The position numbers and the translations under genes were made by a program. This document shows positions 8,008 to 17,382 of a DNA stretch of 64,000 nucleotides, piece by piece. Within the stretch, counting starts at the first letter, position 1, and the number at the start of each line of letters is the position of its first letter. The stretch is taken from contig NZ_CP180191.1 of assembly GCF_047549485.1 (NCBI RefSeq), forward strand, positions 3,596,001-3,660,000, read 5' to 3'. Below the pieces are notes generated by a model. It was not told where the DNA came from. It saw nothing but the letters and a program-made list of their open reading frames with translations, and did no database searches. This stretch comes from Piscinibacterium candidicorallinum. Lineage in GTDB: Bacteria; Pseudomonadota; Gammaproteobacteria; Burkholderiales; Burkholderiaceae_C.

Positions 8008-8715
8008 TCAGGCGCTGTTGGCTTCGGCTTTCTTGCGGGCGAGCTCGATCCCGAGCTGCTTGAGCTTGCGGTAGAGGTGTGTGCGCTCCAGACCAGTGCG
8101 CTCGGCCACGCGCGTCATGCTCCAGCCTTCGCGCGCCAGATGGTGCTCGAAGTAGACCCGTTCAAACGCGTCGCGTGCCTCGCGCAGCGGTGCATCCAGC
8201 GGCAGATCAAGCCCCGGTGGGCTCGGCGCGGCGGCAGGCTCCGTGGTGACGGCCTGCAGCACGCTAGGCATCATGCCCGGCACCGATGCAACCACCACAG
8301 GCGCCGCCTGCACCATGCTTGCGGGCCGTGCTGAAACTGCAGGCGCCTTGCCGCGGTTCAGCGCCACAGACACTGCCTTGAGCAGCTTGGTCAGGGTGAT
8401 GGGCTTCTCGAGGAAGTCGATGGCACCGATGCGCGTCGCCTCGACGGCCGTGTCAATCGTGCCGTGGCCGCTCATCATGATGACGGGTGTCGCTGCCAGA
8501 GCATTCTGGCCGGCCCACTCCTTGAGCAGCGTCACGCCGTCGGTATCGGGCATCCAGATGTCGAGCAGGATTGCGTCGAAGTGCTGGGTGGCGCGGGCCG
8601 AACGAGCGCTCTGCGCATTTTCTGCGCTCACGACCTCGTGGCCTTCGTCGTTCAGGATTTCCGAGAGCAGCTCCCGAATACCCACCTCGTCGTCCACGAC
8701 CAATATCCGTGCCAT
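8008..8715 (-). CDS. NtrX-like response regulator without the sigma-54 AAA+ domain
   Basis: A 235-residue protein. Residues 1-120 are a receiver domain with the acidic pocket VVDDE, phosphoacceptor Asp52 in LLDIWMPDTDG, and Lys in the EKP loop (FLEKPITL). Residues 195-230 are a Fis-type helix-turn-helix (GWSMTRVAERTGLERTHLYRKLKQLGI), typical of NtrC-family regulators. Between them lies only an Ala/Pro/Val-rich linker of about 65 residues where NtrX would carry its ATPase. It therefore cannot activate sigma-54 in the usual way and probably acts as a DNA-bound activator or repressor. Its start is 3 bases from the stop of the NtrY-like kinase gene, its obvious partner. Confidence 0.9.
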   Translation of the reverse strand: MARILVVDDEVGIRELLSEILNDEGHEVVSAENAQSARSARATQHFDAILLDIWMPDTDGVTLLKEWAGQNALAATPVIMMSGHGTIDTAVEATRIGAIDFLEKPITLTKLLKAVSVALNRGKAPAVSARPASMVQAAPVVVASVPGMMPSVLQAVTTEPAAAPSPPGLDLPLDAPLREARDAFERVYFEHHLAREGWSMTRVAERTGLERTHLYRKLKQLGIELARKKAEANSA

Positions 8716-8718
8716 GCG

Positions 8719-11037
8719 CTATGTCGATCCTGCTGTCTGCGCCGCCTGTGAGGCGTACTCCCTGGAGATCAGTTTGGTGAACGTGATCTCCACTTCCGCG
8801 CCACCGCTGTCGCGGTTGCGCACCGAGACTCGTGCGCCATGCTCGTCGGCGATCCGCTTGACGATCGCCAGTCCGAGCCCCGTGCCCCCTGCCTTGCTGG
8901 TGACATAGGGCTCGAAGGCTCGAGCAAGGATTTTTGCCGGGAACCCCGGACCCGAGTCTCTGATAGAGAACTTTACACGCTTTCGACTCGGCGACTCGGC
9001 GTCGGTAAGCAGGGTAGTCGACACCCAAATGTGCCGGCGCGGTGGACCATCCAAACCCTCGGGCGCACGGTCGCAGGCCTCAAGCGCGTTCTTGATCAAG
9101 TTGTGAATCACCTGGCGCAGCTGCGGTGCGTCGCCTTCAATCAGCGGCAGCCGATCATCGAGCGTCACGGCAATCCGCCCCTGGGGGCCAGTCTCATGCT
9201 CGTAGAGACGCATCACCTCATCTACCAGTGCATTGAGGTCGAGCGGCGCAAGCTCGGCGGCTGGCATGCGCGCGTAGTCCCTGAACTCATTGACCAGCCG
9301 CTTGAGCGCAGTGACCTGGTTGATGATCGTCGCGCAGCTCTTGATCAGCACGTCGGCACTGGCGATGTCCAGCTTGTCCGCGAGCTTGTGCTGCAGACGC
9401 TCGGCCGATAGCTGGATCGGCGTGAGCGGGTTCTTGATTTCGTGGGCAAGACGTCGCGCAACCTCAGCCCAAGCGGTACTGCGCTGGGCGACGATGAGCT
9501 CGGTGATGTCGTCGAACACCACGACCCGCCCGGCACTCGTACTGTCGGCCTGCGCAGGATCGGCGCCGAGCGCACCGGCGAGCGGCGCGCTGCGCACCAG
9601 CAGGTTGACCGCAGCGGCCTCATCCATGGCTCCGATCGGCGTGCGCGACATTTCCAGCTCGGCCTGCCAGATCGACTCACCGCGACTGCTCTCCCGCTCA
9701 AGAAGCTGCGCAAACCCCGGGGGCAAGGCGTGCTGGACAGCGTGACCGCGATGATCCGCCAGGGATGCGCCGAGAATGCGTACGGCGCTCTGGTTGTATG
9801 TGGACAACCGCCCTTGAGCATCCAGAACCAGCACGCCCGCGCTGAGGTTGGCCAGCACATTCTCGAGAAACAGGTTGTTTGCCTCCAGCAAGCGGCGCGA
9901 GGCGTCCGTTGTGGCACGAGCCTCGGAAAGCTGTTCGGTCATCCGGTTGAAAGACTCCATGAGCAGCGACAGCTCGTCGCCCGCACGGCGCAGCGGGAGC
10001 GGCCGGAAGTCCCCGCTGGCCACTGCCCGGGTACCTTCGGCAAGGGCGAGCAAGGGTGCGCTCATGCGGCTGGCGAGCAGGAAGGCACCGGCAATCGACG
10101 CCAGCACCGCCAGCAAGAGCACAAGTGTCATCGTGAGCGTGTACATGTCACGCAGCCCCTCGCGGGAAAGCGCGAGTTCCCTATAGTCCTGGAACCCGGC
10201 GCGGACCGCCTCGGCATTGCGTGCCAGCTGAACCGGGACCGGCTGCAGGACCTGCAGGTAGCGGATGCGAGGATTGATCTCCAGCGTGCGCGGATCAGCC
10301 AGCTGCACAACGACCCGCATGCGCAGCCGAGGATCGCGGTTCGGATCAATCGCCTCTGCGCGCGCATCACGGCCCTCGCGCGCCTCCAGCTCTGATTCCA
10401 GCTGGGCGACCGGCCGACCTTGCCGGACGTTGCGCAGCTGCGCCTGCGGCGGAAGTTCGGCGCGCAGGGAGAATCCGCTTGACCCGCTGGACGCCAGCAC
10501 GCGCCCGTCCGCCGTGAACACAACGATATCTGCCTGGCCGAAGCTGCTGCGCGCCATGTCGATCTGTGCCGACAGCGAGCCATCGGGCAAACCGGCCAGC
10601 TCCGATGCAAGGGCCCGCGTGCGCCGCGATGTGTCATCCAGAAGGCTGTCGAGCGCAGTGCGCGTGAGCGTCAGCCCCGACTCCAGTGCAGCATCTACCC
10701 GGACGTTGAACCAGCTCTCGATCGAACGATGCAGGAATGTTGTCGACACGAGGAAGATGACGACACCGGGCAGCATGCCCATGGCGGAAAACGCCAAGGC
10801 AAAGCGCATGGTCAGCCGCGCACCGAAGCGGCGCTGATACAGGCGTCGTGCCAGACGCCAGGCCAAGGCCAGAACAGCCGCCAGCACCACGCCAGCCACC
10901 ACAAAGTTGGCTAGCAAGAGGGCGTTGTAGTGGCGCGCAAAGAGCGCCGTGTTGCTCGTCCCCGCCGCAAGCAGGAACAGGGCAACGCCCGCAAGGCCCA
11001 GGGCCGCAATCAGGCCGTAACGCCAAACTCGACTCAT
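8719..11037 (-). CDS. NtrY-like membrane sensor histidine kinase
   Basis: A 772-residue kinase. Hydrophobic helices lie at about 8-25, 43-60 and 78-100, then a periplasmic region to about 298 and a further helix at 300-324. A HAMP domain (about 325-375) and a PAS domain (about 390-500) follow. The HisKA motif RRLAHEIKNPLTP holds His532, followed by an HATPase domain whose G-rich motifs are DSGPGFP and GGTGLGLAIVKRI. This is the NtrY architecture. The signal is unknown; NtrY homologues have been linked to nitrogen and redox responses. Its start overlaps the DUF4390 stop by 4 bases, and the truncated NtrX-like regulator follows, so the pair is cotranscribed with rsmB. Confidence 0.92.
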   Translation of the reverse strand: MSRVWRYGLIAALGLAGVALFLLAAGTSNTALFARHYNALLLANFVVAGVVLAAVLALAWRLARRLYQRRFGARLTMRFALAFSAMGMLPGVVIFLVSTTFLHRSIESWFNVRVDAALESGLTLTRTALDSLLDDTSRRTRALASELAGLPDGSLSAQIDMARSSFGQADIVVFTADGRVLASSGSSGFSLRAELPPQAQLRNVRQGRPVAQLESELEAREGRDARAEAIDPNRDPRLRMRVVVQLADPRTLEINPRIRYLQVLQPVPVQLARNAEAVRAGFQDYRELALSREGLRDMYTLTMTLVLLLAVLASIAGAFLLASRMSAPLLALAEGTRAVASGDFRPLPLRRAGDELSLLMESFNRMTEQLSEARATTDASRRLLEANNLFLENVLANLSAGVLVLDAQGRLSTYNQSAVRILGASLADHRGHAVQHALPPGFAQLLERESSRGESIWQAELEMSRTPIGAMDEAAAVNLLVRSAPLAGALGADPAQADSTSAGRVVVFDDITELIVAQRSTAWAEVARRLAHEIKNPLTPIQLSAERLQHKLADKLDIASADVLIKSCATIINQVTALKRLVNEFRDYARMPAAELAPLDLNALVDEVMRLYEHETGPQGRIAVTLDDRLPLIEGDAPQLRQVIHNLIKNALEACDRAPEGLDGPPRRHIWVSTTLLTDAESPSRKRVKFSIRDSGPGFPAKILARAFEPYVTSKAGGTGLGLAIVKRIADEHGARVSVRNRDSGGAEVEITFTKLISREYASQAAQTAGST

Positions 11038-11663
11038 CGAGGCTCGATGCTAATGCGGCGCGGTTCGGAGTCGAGCAGCCATTCGCGCTGCGTGAGCGCG
11101 TTCAGTTGGAAGGGCTTGGGCAGCTGGGTCAAATCCAGCCGCAGACGCGCGGTGAGCCGATACCGCTCCCCGCGCTCAAGTGCATTGACCGGCAGGACAG
11201 CTTCGCGCCGGACGCGCGAGATCAGCCGAAGCGCCTCTTCCAAGCTGGCGAAGTTCAGGGTCGCCGAGGCGCTGCGCTGCCCGTCGGCATTGATTGCGAC
11301 CCGATACTGTCGAGTCAGCGCGTTGAAGCTCAGGCGATACGTCACGGTTCCACTGGCGACGGTCTTGTCCAGCCAGTACCAACGGCGCTGCTCAAGGTCA
11401 AAGTCAAAGACAAAGAACAGCGGAACCGCGAGCAGGGCTTCCTCCAGGCGCTGAGGCAGCTCAATGCGGTAGTCAGCTGAAAGGAAATAGCCGTCTTCCC
11501 GCGTCGTAAGGCTCAGCGCCCCGCTCTCGATGCCTTCGGCCCGCGCCGCGTGCGCCGGCCAAAGCGCCAGGACGAGCGCCAGCAGACCGACCGCCAAGGC
11601 GCTCAGCAGCATCTGGAAAACAGGAGGTTGCCGCGTCAGGGGAGACGCGTCTATTGCGCTCAA
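11034..11663 (-). CDS. DUF4390 exported protein
   Basis: A 209-residue protein with a signal anchor at residues 17-43 (FQMLLSALAVGLLALVLALWPAHAARA) and a mature all-beta-looking domain rich in YRIELP, DFDLEQRRWYWLDK and TYRLSFNALTRQYRV, which is the DUF4390 signature. Members sit between rsmB and the ntrY-like kinase across betaproteobacteria, which is the order here. It overlaps the kinase start by 4 bases and lies 5 bases after rsmB. A periplasmic role linked to the kinase sensor domain is plausible from position only. Confidence 0.88.
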   Translation of the reverse strand: MSAIDASPLTRQPPVFQMLLSALAVGLLALVLALWPAHAARAEGIESGALSLTTREDGYFLSADYRIELPQRLEEALLAVPLFFVFDFDLEQRRWYWLDKTVASGTVTYRLSFNALTRQYRVAINADGQRSASATLNFASLEEALRLISRVRREAVLPVNALERGERYRLTARLRLDLTQLPKPFQLNALTQREWLLDSEPRRISIEPR

Positions 11664-11668
11664 GGCAA

Positions 11669-12970
11669 CTACTTCTGGAGGATGGCGTAGAAAAACCCAT
11701 CATGATTGTCCGCGTCGCCTGATAAAGGTAGCAACTGCAGCGGCTCGCCAATCAGGCTGGCGCCCGGTGTTCGTTGCAGGAAAGCGTCGATTTGCTCTCG
11801 CCCCTCCTCTTTCCAGACCGAACAAGTCGCGTACACAAGCCGGCCGCCCGGTGCGAGCGTGGCCCAGAGTTGATTGAGCAAGTTGCGCTGCTCGCCCGCC
11901 AGCCGCGCGATGTCCGCTGGCCGCCGTAACCAGCGGATATCCGGCTGTCGCCGCACGATGCCGCTGGCTGAGCACGGCGCATCCAGCAGAATCCGCTGGA
12001 ATGGGCGCCCATCCCACCACTGCGCCAGTTTTGCGGCATCCGCGGTCTTCAGTTCGGCGCTGAGACCGAGGCGAACCAGATTCTGGCGGACCAGCGCAAG
12101 TCGACCGGGGTCACTGTCGAGCACGATCAGATCGCAGTCTGCCCGCTCAAGGATGTGGCCGGTCTTGCCGCCGGGCGCTGCACAGGCATCCAGTACGCGC
12201 ATGCCCGGCTGCGCGTCGAGCAGGTAGGCCGCGCGCTGGGCCGCTTCGTCCTGCACCGAGCACAGGCCCTCGTCAAACCCGGGCACGCCAGAGACGGGGC
12301 GAGCGCGCGCGAGGATCAGGCCGGACGCGCCAATCGGTCGGCTCTCGAGACCGGCGCTGGCCCAGCGCTCGGCCAGCGCGTCACGGCTTGTCAGCCTCAG
12401 GTTCACCCGCAGGGTCATAGGGCCGGGCTGGTTGTTGGCCTCGATGACCTGGCGCCACTGTTGTGGGTGCTGCGCAATCGTGCGATCAAGCCACCAGCGC
12501 GGATGACCCAACTCGCAGACCGGATCGCGCATCGCGCGCGAAATTGCATTCGTCCGCTCGCGCAGAAATCCGCGCAGCACCGCGTTTGCAAATCCCTTGA
12601 GGCGTATGCCGCCGGGCAGGGCTGCGACCGCTTCCACCGCCTGACTCACCAAGGCATGCTCCGAATACTTTTCCGGCGCCGCTGCCAGGAGCGTCAACAC
12701 CAGGGCCAGCAGGCTGTTGAGTGGCTCGGCAGGTAAGCGCGCCGCGCCTTGCGCGAGCAGGTGCTCACCCAATGCCAGATGGCGCAGCGCATGGGCCGCG
12801 AGATCATGAACCGCGCCGGGGTTGCCCGCCTGTACCCGGGCCTTCGCAAGGCCGTCGTCCAGGGTCCGGCCGGCACGCACGCCCTGCACGCAAGCCGCGG
12901 CGTGAATCAGGCTGCGCCACAGCGGCTCATCGCGCGCGGATGACGCGCGCTCGGCTGGCCGGTCACTCAT
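11669..12970 (-). CDS. rsmB: 16S rRNA (cytosine-967-C5)-methyltransferase RsmB
   Basis: A 433-residue protein with a NusB-like RNA-binding domain in the first 150 residues (LALVLTLLAAAPEKYSEHALVSQAVEA) and a SAM-dependent m5C methyltransferase domain after it. Motifs seen are VLDACAAPGGKT (SAM binding), LLDAPCSASGIVRRQPDIRW (release cysteine of motif IV) and YATCSVWKEEG (catalytic cysteine of motif VI). It methylates C967 of 16S rRNA in the cytoplasm. I chose the ATG at 12970, which forms TGATG with the stop of the upstream GGDEF gene; a TTG one codon earlier is also open. Confidence 0.95.
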   Translation of the reverse strand: MSDRPAERASSARDEPLWRSLIHAAACVQGVRAGRTLDDGLAKARVQAGNPGAVHDLAAHALRHLALGEHLLAQGAARLPAEPLNSLLALVLTLLAAAPEKYSEHALVSQAVEAVAALPGGIRLKGFANAVLRGFLRERTNAISRAMRDPVCELGHPRWWLDRTIAQHPQQWRQVIEANNQPGPMTLRVNLRLTSRDALAERWASAGLESRPIGASGLILARARPVSGVPGFDEGLCSVQDEAAQRAAYLLDAQPGMRVLDACAAPGGKTGHILERADCDLIVLDSDPGRLALVRQNLVRLGLSAELKTADAAKLAQWWDGRPFQRILLDAPCSASGIVRRQPDIRWLRRPADIARLAGEQRNLLNQLWATLAPGGRLVYATCSVWKEEGREQIDAFLQRTPGASLIGEPLQLLPLSGDADNHDGFFYAILQK

Positions 12971-13917
12971 CAACCGACAACCGCATGCATGGGATCAGGC
13001 ATGGCCCGCCGGCGGGATTTGTCCTTGCCCAGGCGTCCATCGGCGCCGAGTATCAGATCCGGGAGGTGTTCACCGTCAGCTGGATATTGGGCCGAGCCGA
13101 TGCTCACGCGCGGAAACATCGCCGTGCCCTCATGCATGACCGGCAGTTCAACCGCCTTTCGGATCCGCTCGATGACCTGATCGGTCTGTTCAAGGCCCCC
13201 ACCGTGCGTGAGCAAGAGGGCGAAGCGGTCACCATCGATCCGGCCGACAACGTCATGACCACGCAGGGCGTCGCACATGCGGCGCGCGGAGATCGCCAGC
13301 ATGGCGTCAGCGGCGTCATGCCCGGCGGTTTCATTCACGCGCCGGAAGTCGTCAAAGTCGAGCAGCAAAAGCGTCAGGGGAGACTGCGTGCGCCGTGCCG
13401 CCGCCAGAGCACGCTCAGCCAACTCGTCAAGCAGGCGTCGGTTCGCCACAAGTGTCAGCGGGTCAATCCGCGCGACATCCAGTGTGTCTGCGTGGTGGGA
13501 GGCCCAGAGCAACGCAATGCCACACAGCAAGCTGGCGACCACCACCAAGGCGACGAAGAGCAGGCTCAGCCCGGGGACGAGCAGCGATGCGGAAGCCGCT
13601 GCGCAGCACGCGGCCGCGGTGCCGTTCAGCCAGCGCAGCTGCGGCCCGGCGGGCGCGCCGCGGACCAGGAACACATGCAGGCCGGCACTCACGAGCAAGC
13701 ACGCAATGCCAAGCCATGTCGGCCAATTGCCCAGCTGCACCCCGAAAGTCAGACCGGCGGCCTGCATCCATGGCGCACCGGAGTGCATCAGCGTCTGGCG
13801 TGTTTTCTTGATGGCAGCCTGCGTCGATGCGATCACCGCCACGGCCACTGCGGCGCCTATTCCGGCGACGCCAAGCGTCTCGGAGCCAAAGGCAAACAGT
13901 GTTTCGGAGCTGGGCAT
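12970..13917 (-). CDS. membrane protein with degenerate GGDEF domain
   Basis: A 315-residue protein when started at MPSSETLFAFG. The first half has about five hydrophobic helices and the second half is a GGDEF fold (RIDPLTLVANRRLLDELAERAL, LLLLDFDDFRRVNETAGHDAADAML). The active-site loop reads RIDGDRFALLL where active diguanylate cyclases have RxGGDEF, so two of the five signature residues are changed. I infer loss of cyclic di-GMP synthesis; it may bind nucleotide or act as a membrane sensor. The stop overlaps the rsmB start, which ties it to the operon. Confidence 0.82.
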   Translation of the reverse strand: MPSSETLFAFGSETLGVAGIGAAVAVAVIASTQAAIKKTRQTLMHSGAPWMQAAGLTFGVQLGNWPTWLGIACLLVSAGLHVFLVRGAPAGPQLRWLNGTAAACCAAASASLLVPGLSLLFVALVVVASLLCGIALLWASHHADTLDVARIDPLTLVANRRLLDELAERALAAARRTQSPLTLLLLDFDDFRRVNETAGHDAADAMLAISARRMCDALRGHDVVGRIDGDRFALLLTHGGGLEQTDQVIERIRKAVELPVMHEGTAMFPRVSIGSAQYPADGEHLPDLILGADGRLGKDKSRRRAMPDPMHAVVG

Positions 13918-14013
13918 TGGGTAGGTGCGCTGTACTGGCAGGTCTGCCGGCCGGTTGCCGGACACGACGCATTGTTGCGAACTCAACGCACAATCAGGCG
14001 TCAGGAGTTTGCC

Positions 14014-15219
14014 ATGCAACAACGATTGTCACTTCCCACGGTTCTGGTATGCGGCGGCTTGCTGCTCACGCTCGCAATGGGGATTCGCCACGGTTTCGGC
14101 CTATTTCAGTTGCCGATGACCGGGGCACATGGCTGGACACGGGAGACCTTTGCATTCGCGCTGGCGCTGCAGAACCTGCTCTGGGGCGCCACCCAGCCTT
14201 TTGCCGGCATGCTGGCGGACCGCCATGGCGCAGTACGCGTATTGCTGGTGGGCGTAGTGCTGTACGCCGGAGGGCTGATCGTCATGGCGCTGGCCGGGAC
14301 CGGCTGGGGCTTTTCTCTGGGCGCAGGGCTGATGATCGGCTGCGCACTCTCAGGCACAACCTATTCGATCGTTTATGGCGTGATTGGCCGCACCGCCGCG
14401 CCTGAAAAGCGTTCGCAGGCCTTGGGTATCGCTGCGGCTGCGGGCAGCTTCGGCCAGTTCATCATGATTCCGGTGGAACAGACGCTGATTGCCAATTTCG
14501 GCTGGCAGCATGCGCTCTTGATCCTCGCGGCGGTGGCGTTTCTCATGGCGCCGCTCGGTGCGGGGCTTCGCGAACCGAAGGCGCTGGCCGTGGGTGCCGC
14601 CGGTCAGTCGATCATGCAGGCCATTCGTGAGGCATTCGGCAATCGAAGCTTTCAGTGGTTGATGGCGGGTTACTTCGTCTGCGGCTTCCAGGTGGTGTTC
14701 ATCGGCGTGCACTTACCGGCCTACCTGAAGGACAAGGGCATGTCGCCTGACGTTGCGGTGGCTGCACTTGCGCTGGTGGGCCTCTTCAACATCTTCGGTA
14801 CCTATACCGCCGGACTGCTGGGCGCTCGGATGCCAAAGAAGTACATCCTTTCTTTCATTTACTTCGCCCGGGCGGCAGTGATCATCCTGTTCCTGCTAGC
14901 ACCGCTCACACCCTGGAGCGTCTATCTGTTTGCGGCTGCAATGGGGCTGCTATGGCTGAGCACCGTGCCGGTGACCAACGGTGTGATCGCCACGATCTTC
15001 GGCGTACAGTATCTGGGCATGCTGGGCGGGTTCGTGTTCTTCTCGCACCAGGTGGGCAGCTTCCTGGGCGTCTGGCTCGGTGGGCTGCTGTTCGACCGCA
15101 CCGGCAGCTACGACATCGTATGGATCATCACCATTGCACTGGGCGTGTTCGCGGGCCTGGCGAATCTGCCGATTCGCGAGCAGCCCGTCGCGCGCCTCGC
15201 GCAGCCCTCGCCGGCATGA
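14014..15219 (+). CDS. MFS transporter (oxalate/formate antiporter-like)
   Basis: A 401-residue protein with twelve hydrophobic helices and the MFS loop motif GMLADRHGAVRV between helices 2 and 3. The ribosome binding site (CAGGAG) lies 7 bases before the ATG. The opening LAMGIRHGFGLFQLPMT and the central YLKDKGMSPDVAVAALALVGLFNIFGTYTAG are typical of the YbfB/OFA-like group of MFS carriers, often for organic acids. The solute is unknown. Its TGA overlaps the gspK ATG (ATGA), an unexpected coupling of a transporter to a secretion pseudopilin gene. It is divergent from the GGDEF gene at 13917, so the 96-base gap holds two promoters. Confidence 0.88.
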   Translation: MQQRLSLPTVLVCGGLLLTLAMGIRHGFGLFQLPMTGAHGWTRETFAFALALQNLLWGATQPFAGMLADRHGAVRVLLVGVVLYAGGLIVMALAGTGWGFSLGAGLMIGCALSGTTYSIVYGVIGRTAAPEKRSQALGIAAAAGSFGQFIMIPVEQTLIANFGWQHALLILAAVAFLMAPLGAGLREPKALAVGAAGQSIMQAIREAFGNRSFQWLMAGYFVCGFQVVFIGVHLPAYLKDKGMSPDVAVAALALVGLFNIFGTYTAGLLGARMPKKYILSFIYFARAAVIILFLLAPLTPWSVYLFAAAMGLLWLSTVPVTNGVIATIFGVQYLGMLGGFVFFSHQVGSFLGVWLGGLLFDRTGSYDIVWIITIALGVFAGLANLPIREQPVARLAQPSPA

Positions 15220-16211
15220 GCATTCGCCGCTCAGCACAGCGCGGCGTGGCGATCGTCTCCGCGCTCTTGGTGGCCGCACTCATCACGGTGTTGACCATTC
15301 AGTGGTTTGCGGCGCAGGCTGCCCAAGCTCAGGCTGTCGAAACACAGCGGGCAGCAGTTCAGGCGCGCTGGCTGGTTGTGGCGGCCACCGATTGGGCGCT
15401 GATGTTGCTGCGTGAGGACTCCAACCCCAACACCGACAGCCTGCAGGAAGTCTGGGCCACGCCCCTGGCGCGCACGCGCATCACGGATGCCAGCGGCAAG
15501 CTCGAAGCCTTTGTCTCAGGGCGCATTGAGGACGCGCAAGGGCGCTTCAATCTCGCCGACCTGGTCAAGGGCGGTGCGCCAGACGCCGAAGCAATCGAAG
15601 GTCTGCAGCGCCTTATGCGCACGGCGCGTCTGGACGCCAGCAAGGCTGAACAGATTGCCGAGGCGATGCTTCTCGTGACCCCTCTGCCGCCGCCGGAGCC
15701 ACAGCAAGGCCAGAGCCGCCAGCCAGAGGGCCGCCAGCCGGGTCGGCCTGAAATGGCCCCGCCCCCTCCGCGCATCAAGAACGTGATGGATCTCGTGGGC
15801 AAGAACGAACTGAGCGAGGCCGACTTGATCGGACTGGAGCCCTACGTGGTCGTCGTGCCGCGGCCCGGTGGGCTGCGGGGCAAAGAAAGAACTCGGATCA
15901 ACGTCAACACGGCCTCTGCTCCCGCTATCGCGTCAGCCAGTGAGGAGCTAGCCAAGATCGCTGAGGCCGTCGTCGCCCGGCGTGAGCGCATCAGTCGCTT
16001 TACTGATATGTCCAATTTCGTCGTCAACTTTTCAAGCCTGTCGAATATCCCGATCGGCGAACTGCAGCAGGTGATTGATGTCCGCAGCCAGTACTTCATC
16101 GCCACGGGCCGCATCGAGCTGGGCCGCGTCGACATGACCCGCCAGGCGTTGATTGAAAGACAACCAGATGGCTCGCGTCTGGCCAAAGTGGTGTGGGCGC
16201 GCGAACTCTAG
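15216..16211 (+). CDS. gspK: type II secretion minor pseudopilin GspK
   Basis: A 331-residue protein with the prepilin signature RGVAIVSALLVAALITVLTIQ (short basic leader, Gly-Val cleavage context, hydrophobic helix). Family segments include RINVNTASAPAIASASEE and YFIATGRIELG. GspK caps the T2SS pseudopilus tip with GspI and GspJ. A Pro/Gln-rich insertion (PPPEPQQGQSRQPEGRQPG) lies mid-protein. The gene starts inside the MFS stop codon, and gspG, H, I and J, expected upstream, are not present in this window. An 82-base gap separates it from gspL. Confidence 0.93.
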   Translation: MSIRRSAQRGVAIVSALLVAALITVLTIQWFAAQAAQAQAVETQRAAVQARWLVVAATDWALMLLREDSNPNTDSLQEVWATPLARTRITDASGKLEAFVSGRIEDAQGRFNLADLVKGGAPDAEAIEGLQRLMRTARLDASKAEQIAEAMLLVTPLPPPEPQQGQSRQPEGRQPGRPEMAPPPPRIKNVMDLVGKNELSEADLIGLEPYVVVVPRPGGLRGKERTRINVNTASAPAIASASEELAKIAEAVVARRERISRFTDMSNFVVNFSSLSNIPIGELQQVIDVRSQYFIATGRIELGRVDMTRQALIERQPDGSRLAKVVWAREL

Positions 16212-16293
16212 CTGTAGCAAACACACACAAATCTGAGGCAAAGTGTGAAGAGTGATGCTCAGCTAGCAATAAGCCGGGCATAGAATCGGGCGC

Positions 16294-17382
16294 ATGTCCG
16301 ACCTGATCCTGCTGCCGTCGGCGGCCACACTCGCCTCTGGCGGGTTCGCAAGCGACACCGGTGTGTGGCGGCTTGCTGCTGGCCAGACACAGCGGATGAC
16401 CTTGGCCGCGGCGCTGAATGAGTCGCGCCGGCCGGTCGTGCTGTTGCACCCGGCGGATGCGCGGCTCGCGCAGGTCAAGGTGCCGCCCATGAACCGCGAA
16501 CGGAGCCTGCGCGCAGCGGCGCTGGCCCTGGACGAACAACTGCTGGGCGAGAGCGGCAGCCTGCAGGTTGCGCTGGGCGAGCGCATCGGCGATCTACTGC
16601 GCATCGCACTGGTCGACCGAGCCCTGATCACGAGTCTGCGCACGCTGCTCGGGCAGCTCGGCGCAGCACAGGCGCCCATCGGCCCGCTGGCCGCAGCACT
16701 CCCACCCACACAAATGCCGGCTCTCTGGGGTGTGGATGGCGAGATCTTCCTGTTCTCTACCGAAGCCACGCTGAGCCTGCCCCCCGAGGATGCGGCGACC
16801 GTTCTGGCATTGGGCGCTACGGCGACTGGCACCGCCTATGGCCTGGCGCCACTGGACGGCTGGACCACGGGTGGCAGCCTGCCGCCGCTGCAGGTACCCA
16901 GCATCCTGTTTTCCAACGGACAGGCGGGCAAGCAGCTTTGGAAGGCCTGGCGCGCGCCAAGCTATCTGGCCGCCGCCTGCGCGCTGGCTGCGCTTGCCGG
17001 GCTGTCGCTGTGGTGGCAAGCCTTGAACGGTGAAGCCACGCGGCTGCAAGACAGCATGCGCGCCCAGTTCGTGAAGGCGTTGCCCGGGACGCCGATGACC
17101 GGCAGCCCGGTGGAACAGCTGCGCGCTGCGCTGACTGGCGGATCGGGTGCGTCCACGTTCGAACGCTTGCTGGAGGCCAGCGACCGCGCCGCGGCCAGCT
17201 GGCCGCGCGATCTGCTGCAGGGCGCCGACTATGGCAATGAGCGGCTGACCCTGCGCTTCGCCGCGAAAGGGCTGGACGCCTCGGCCAAGACCCAGATCGA
17301 GAGCAGCTTGAAGGGCGTGGGCCTGAACGCGCAGTGGACGGGCGAGACGACCGCGCTGGTCACAGCAGGGGGCGCACGATGA
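16294..17382 (+). CDS. gspL: type II secretion inner membrane protein GspL
   Basis: A 362-residue protein. The cytoplasmic actin-like part spans about residues 1-225 (MSDLILLPSAATLAS, RSLRAAALALDEQLLGE), a single membrane helix lies at about 230-247 (PSYLAAACALAALAGLSLWW), and a periplasmic ferredoxin-like domain follows. GspL docks the GspE ATPase to the membrane platform and pairs with GspM. It overlaps gspM by 4 bases. Similarity is moderate, as usual for GspL, but length, topology and position between gspK and gspM make the call secure. Confidence 0.92.
   Translation: MSDLILLPSAATLASGGFASDTGVWRLAAGQTQRMTLAAALNESRRPVVLLHPADARLAQVKVPPMNRERSLRAAALALDEQLLGESGSLQVALGERIGDLLRIALVDRALITSLRTLLGQLGAAQAPIGPLAAALPPTQMPALWGVDGEIFLFSTEATLSLPPEDAATVLALGATATGTAYGLAPLDGWTTGGSLPPLQVPSILFSNGQAGKQLWKAWRAPSYLAAACALAALAGLSLWWQALNGEATRLQDSMRAQFVKALPGTPMTGSPVEQLRAALTGGSGASTFERLLEASDRAAASWPRDLLQGADYGNERLTLRFAAKGLDASAKTQIESSLKGVGLNAQWTGETTALVTAGGAR

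Noticed and set aside
5880..8063. A 727-codon open frame on the plus strand opposite trkH/trkA
   Set aside because: High GC keeps antisense frames open; the translation is His/Gln/Arg-rich with no family pattern, while the minus strand encodes clear TrkH and TrkA.
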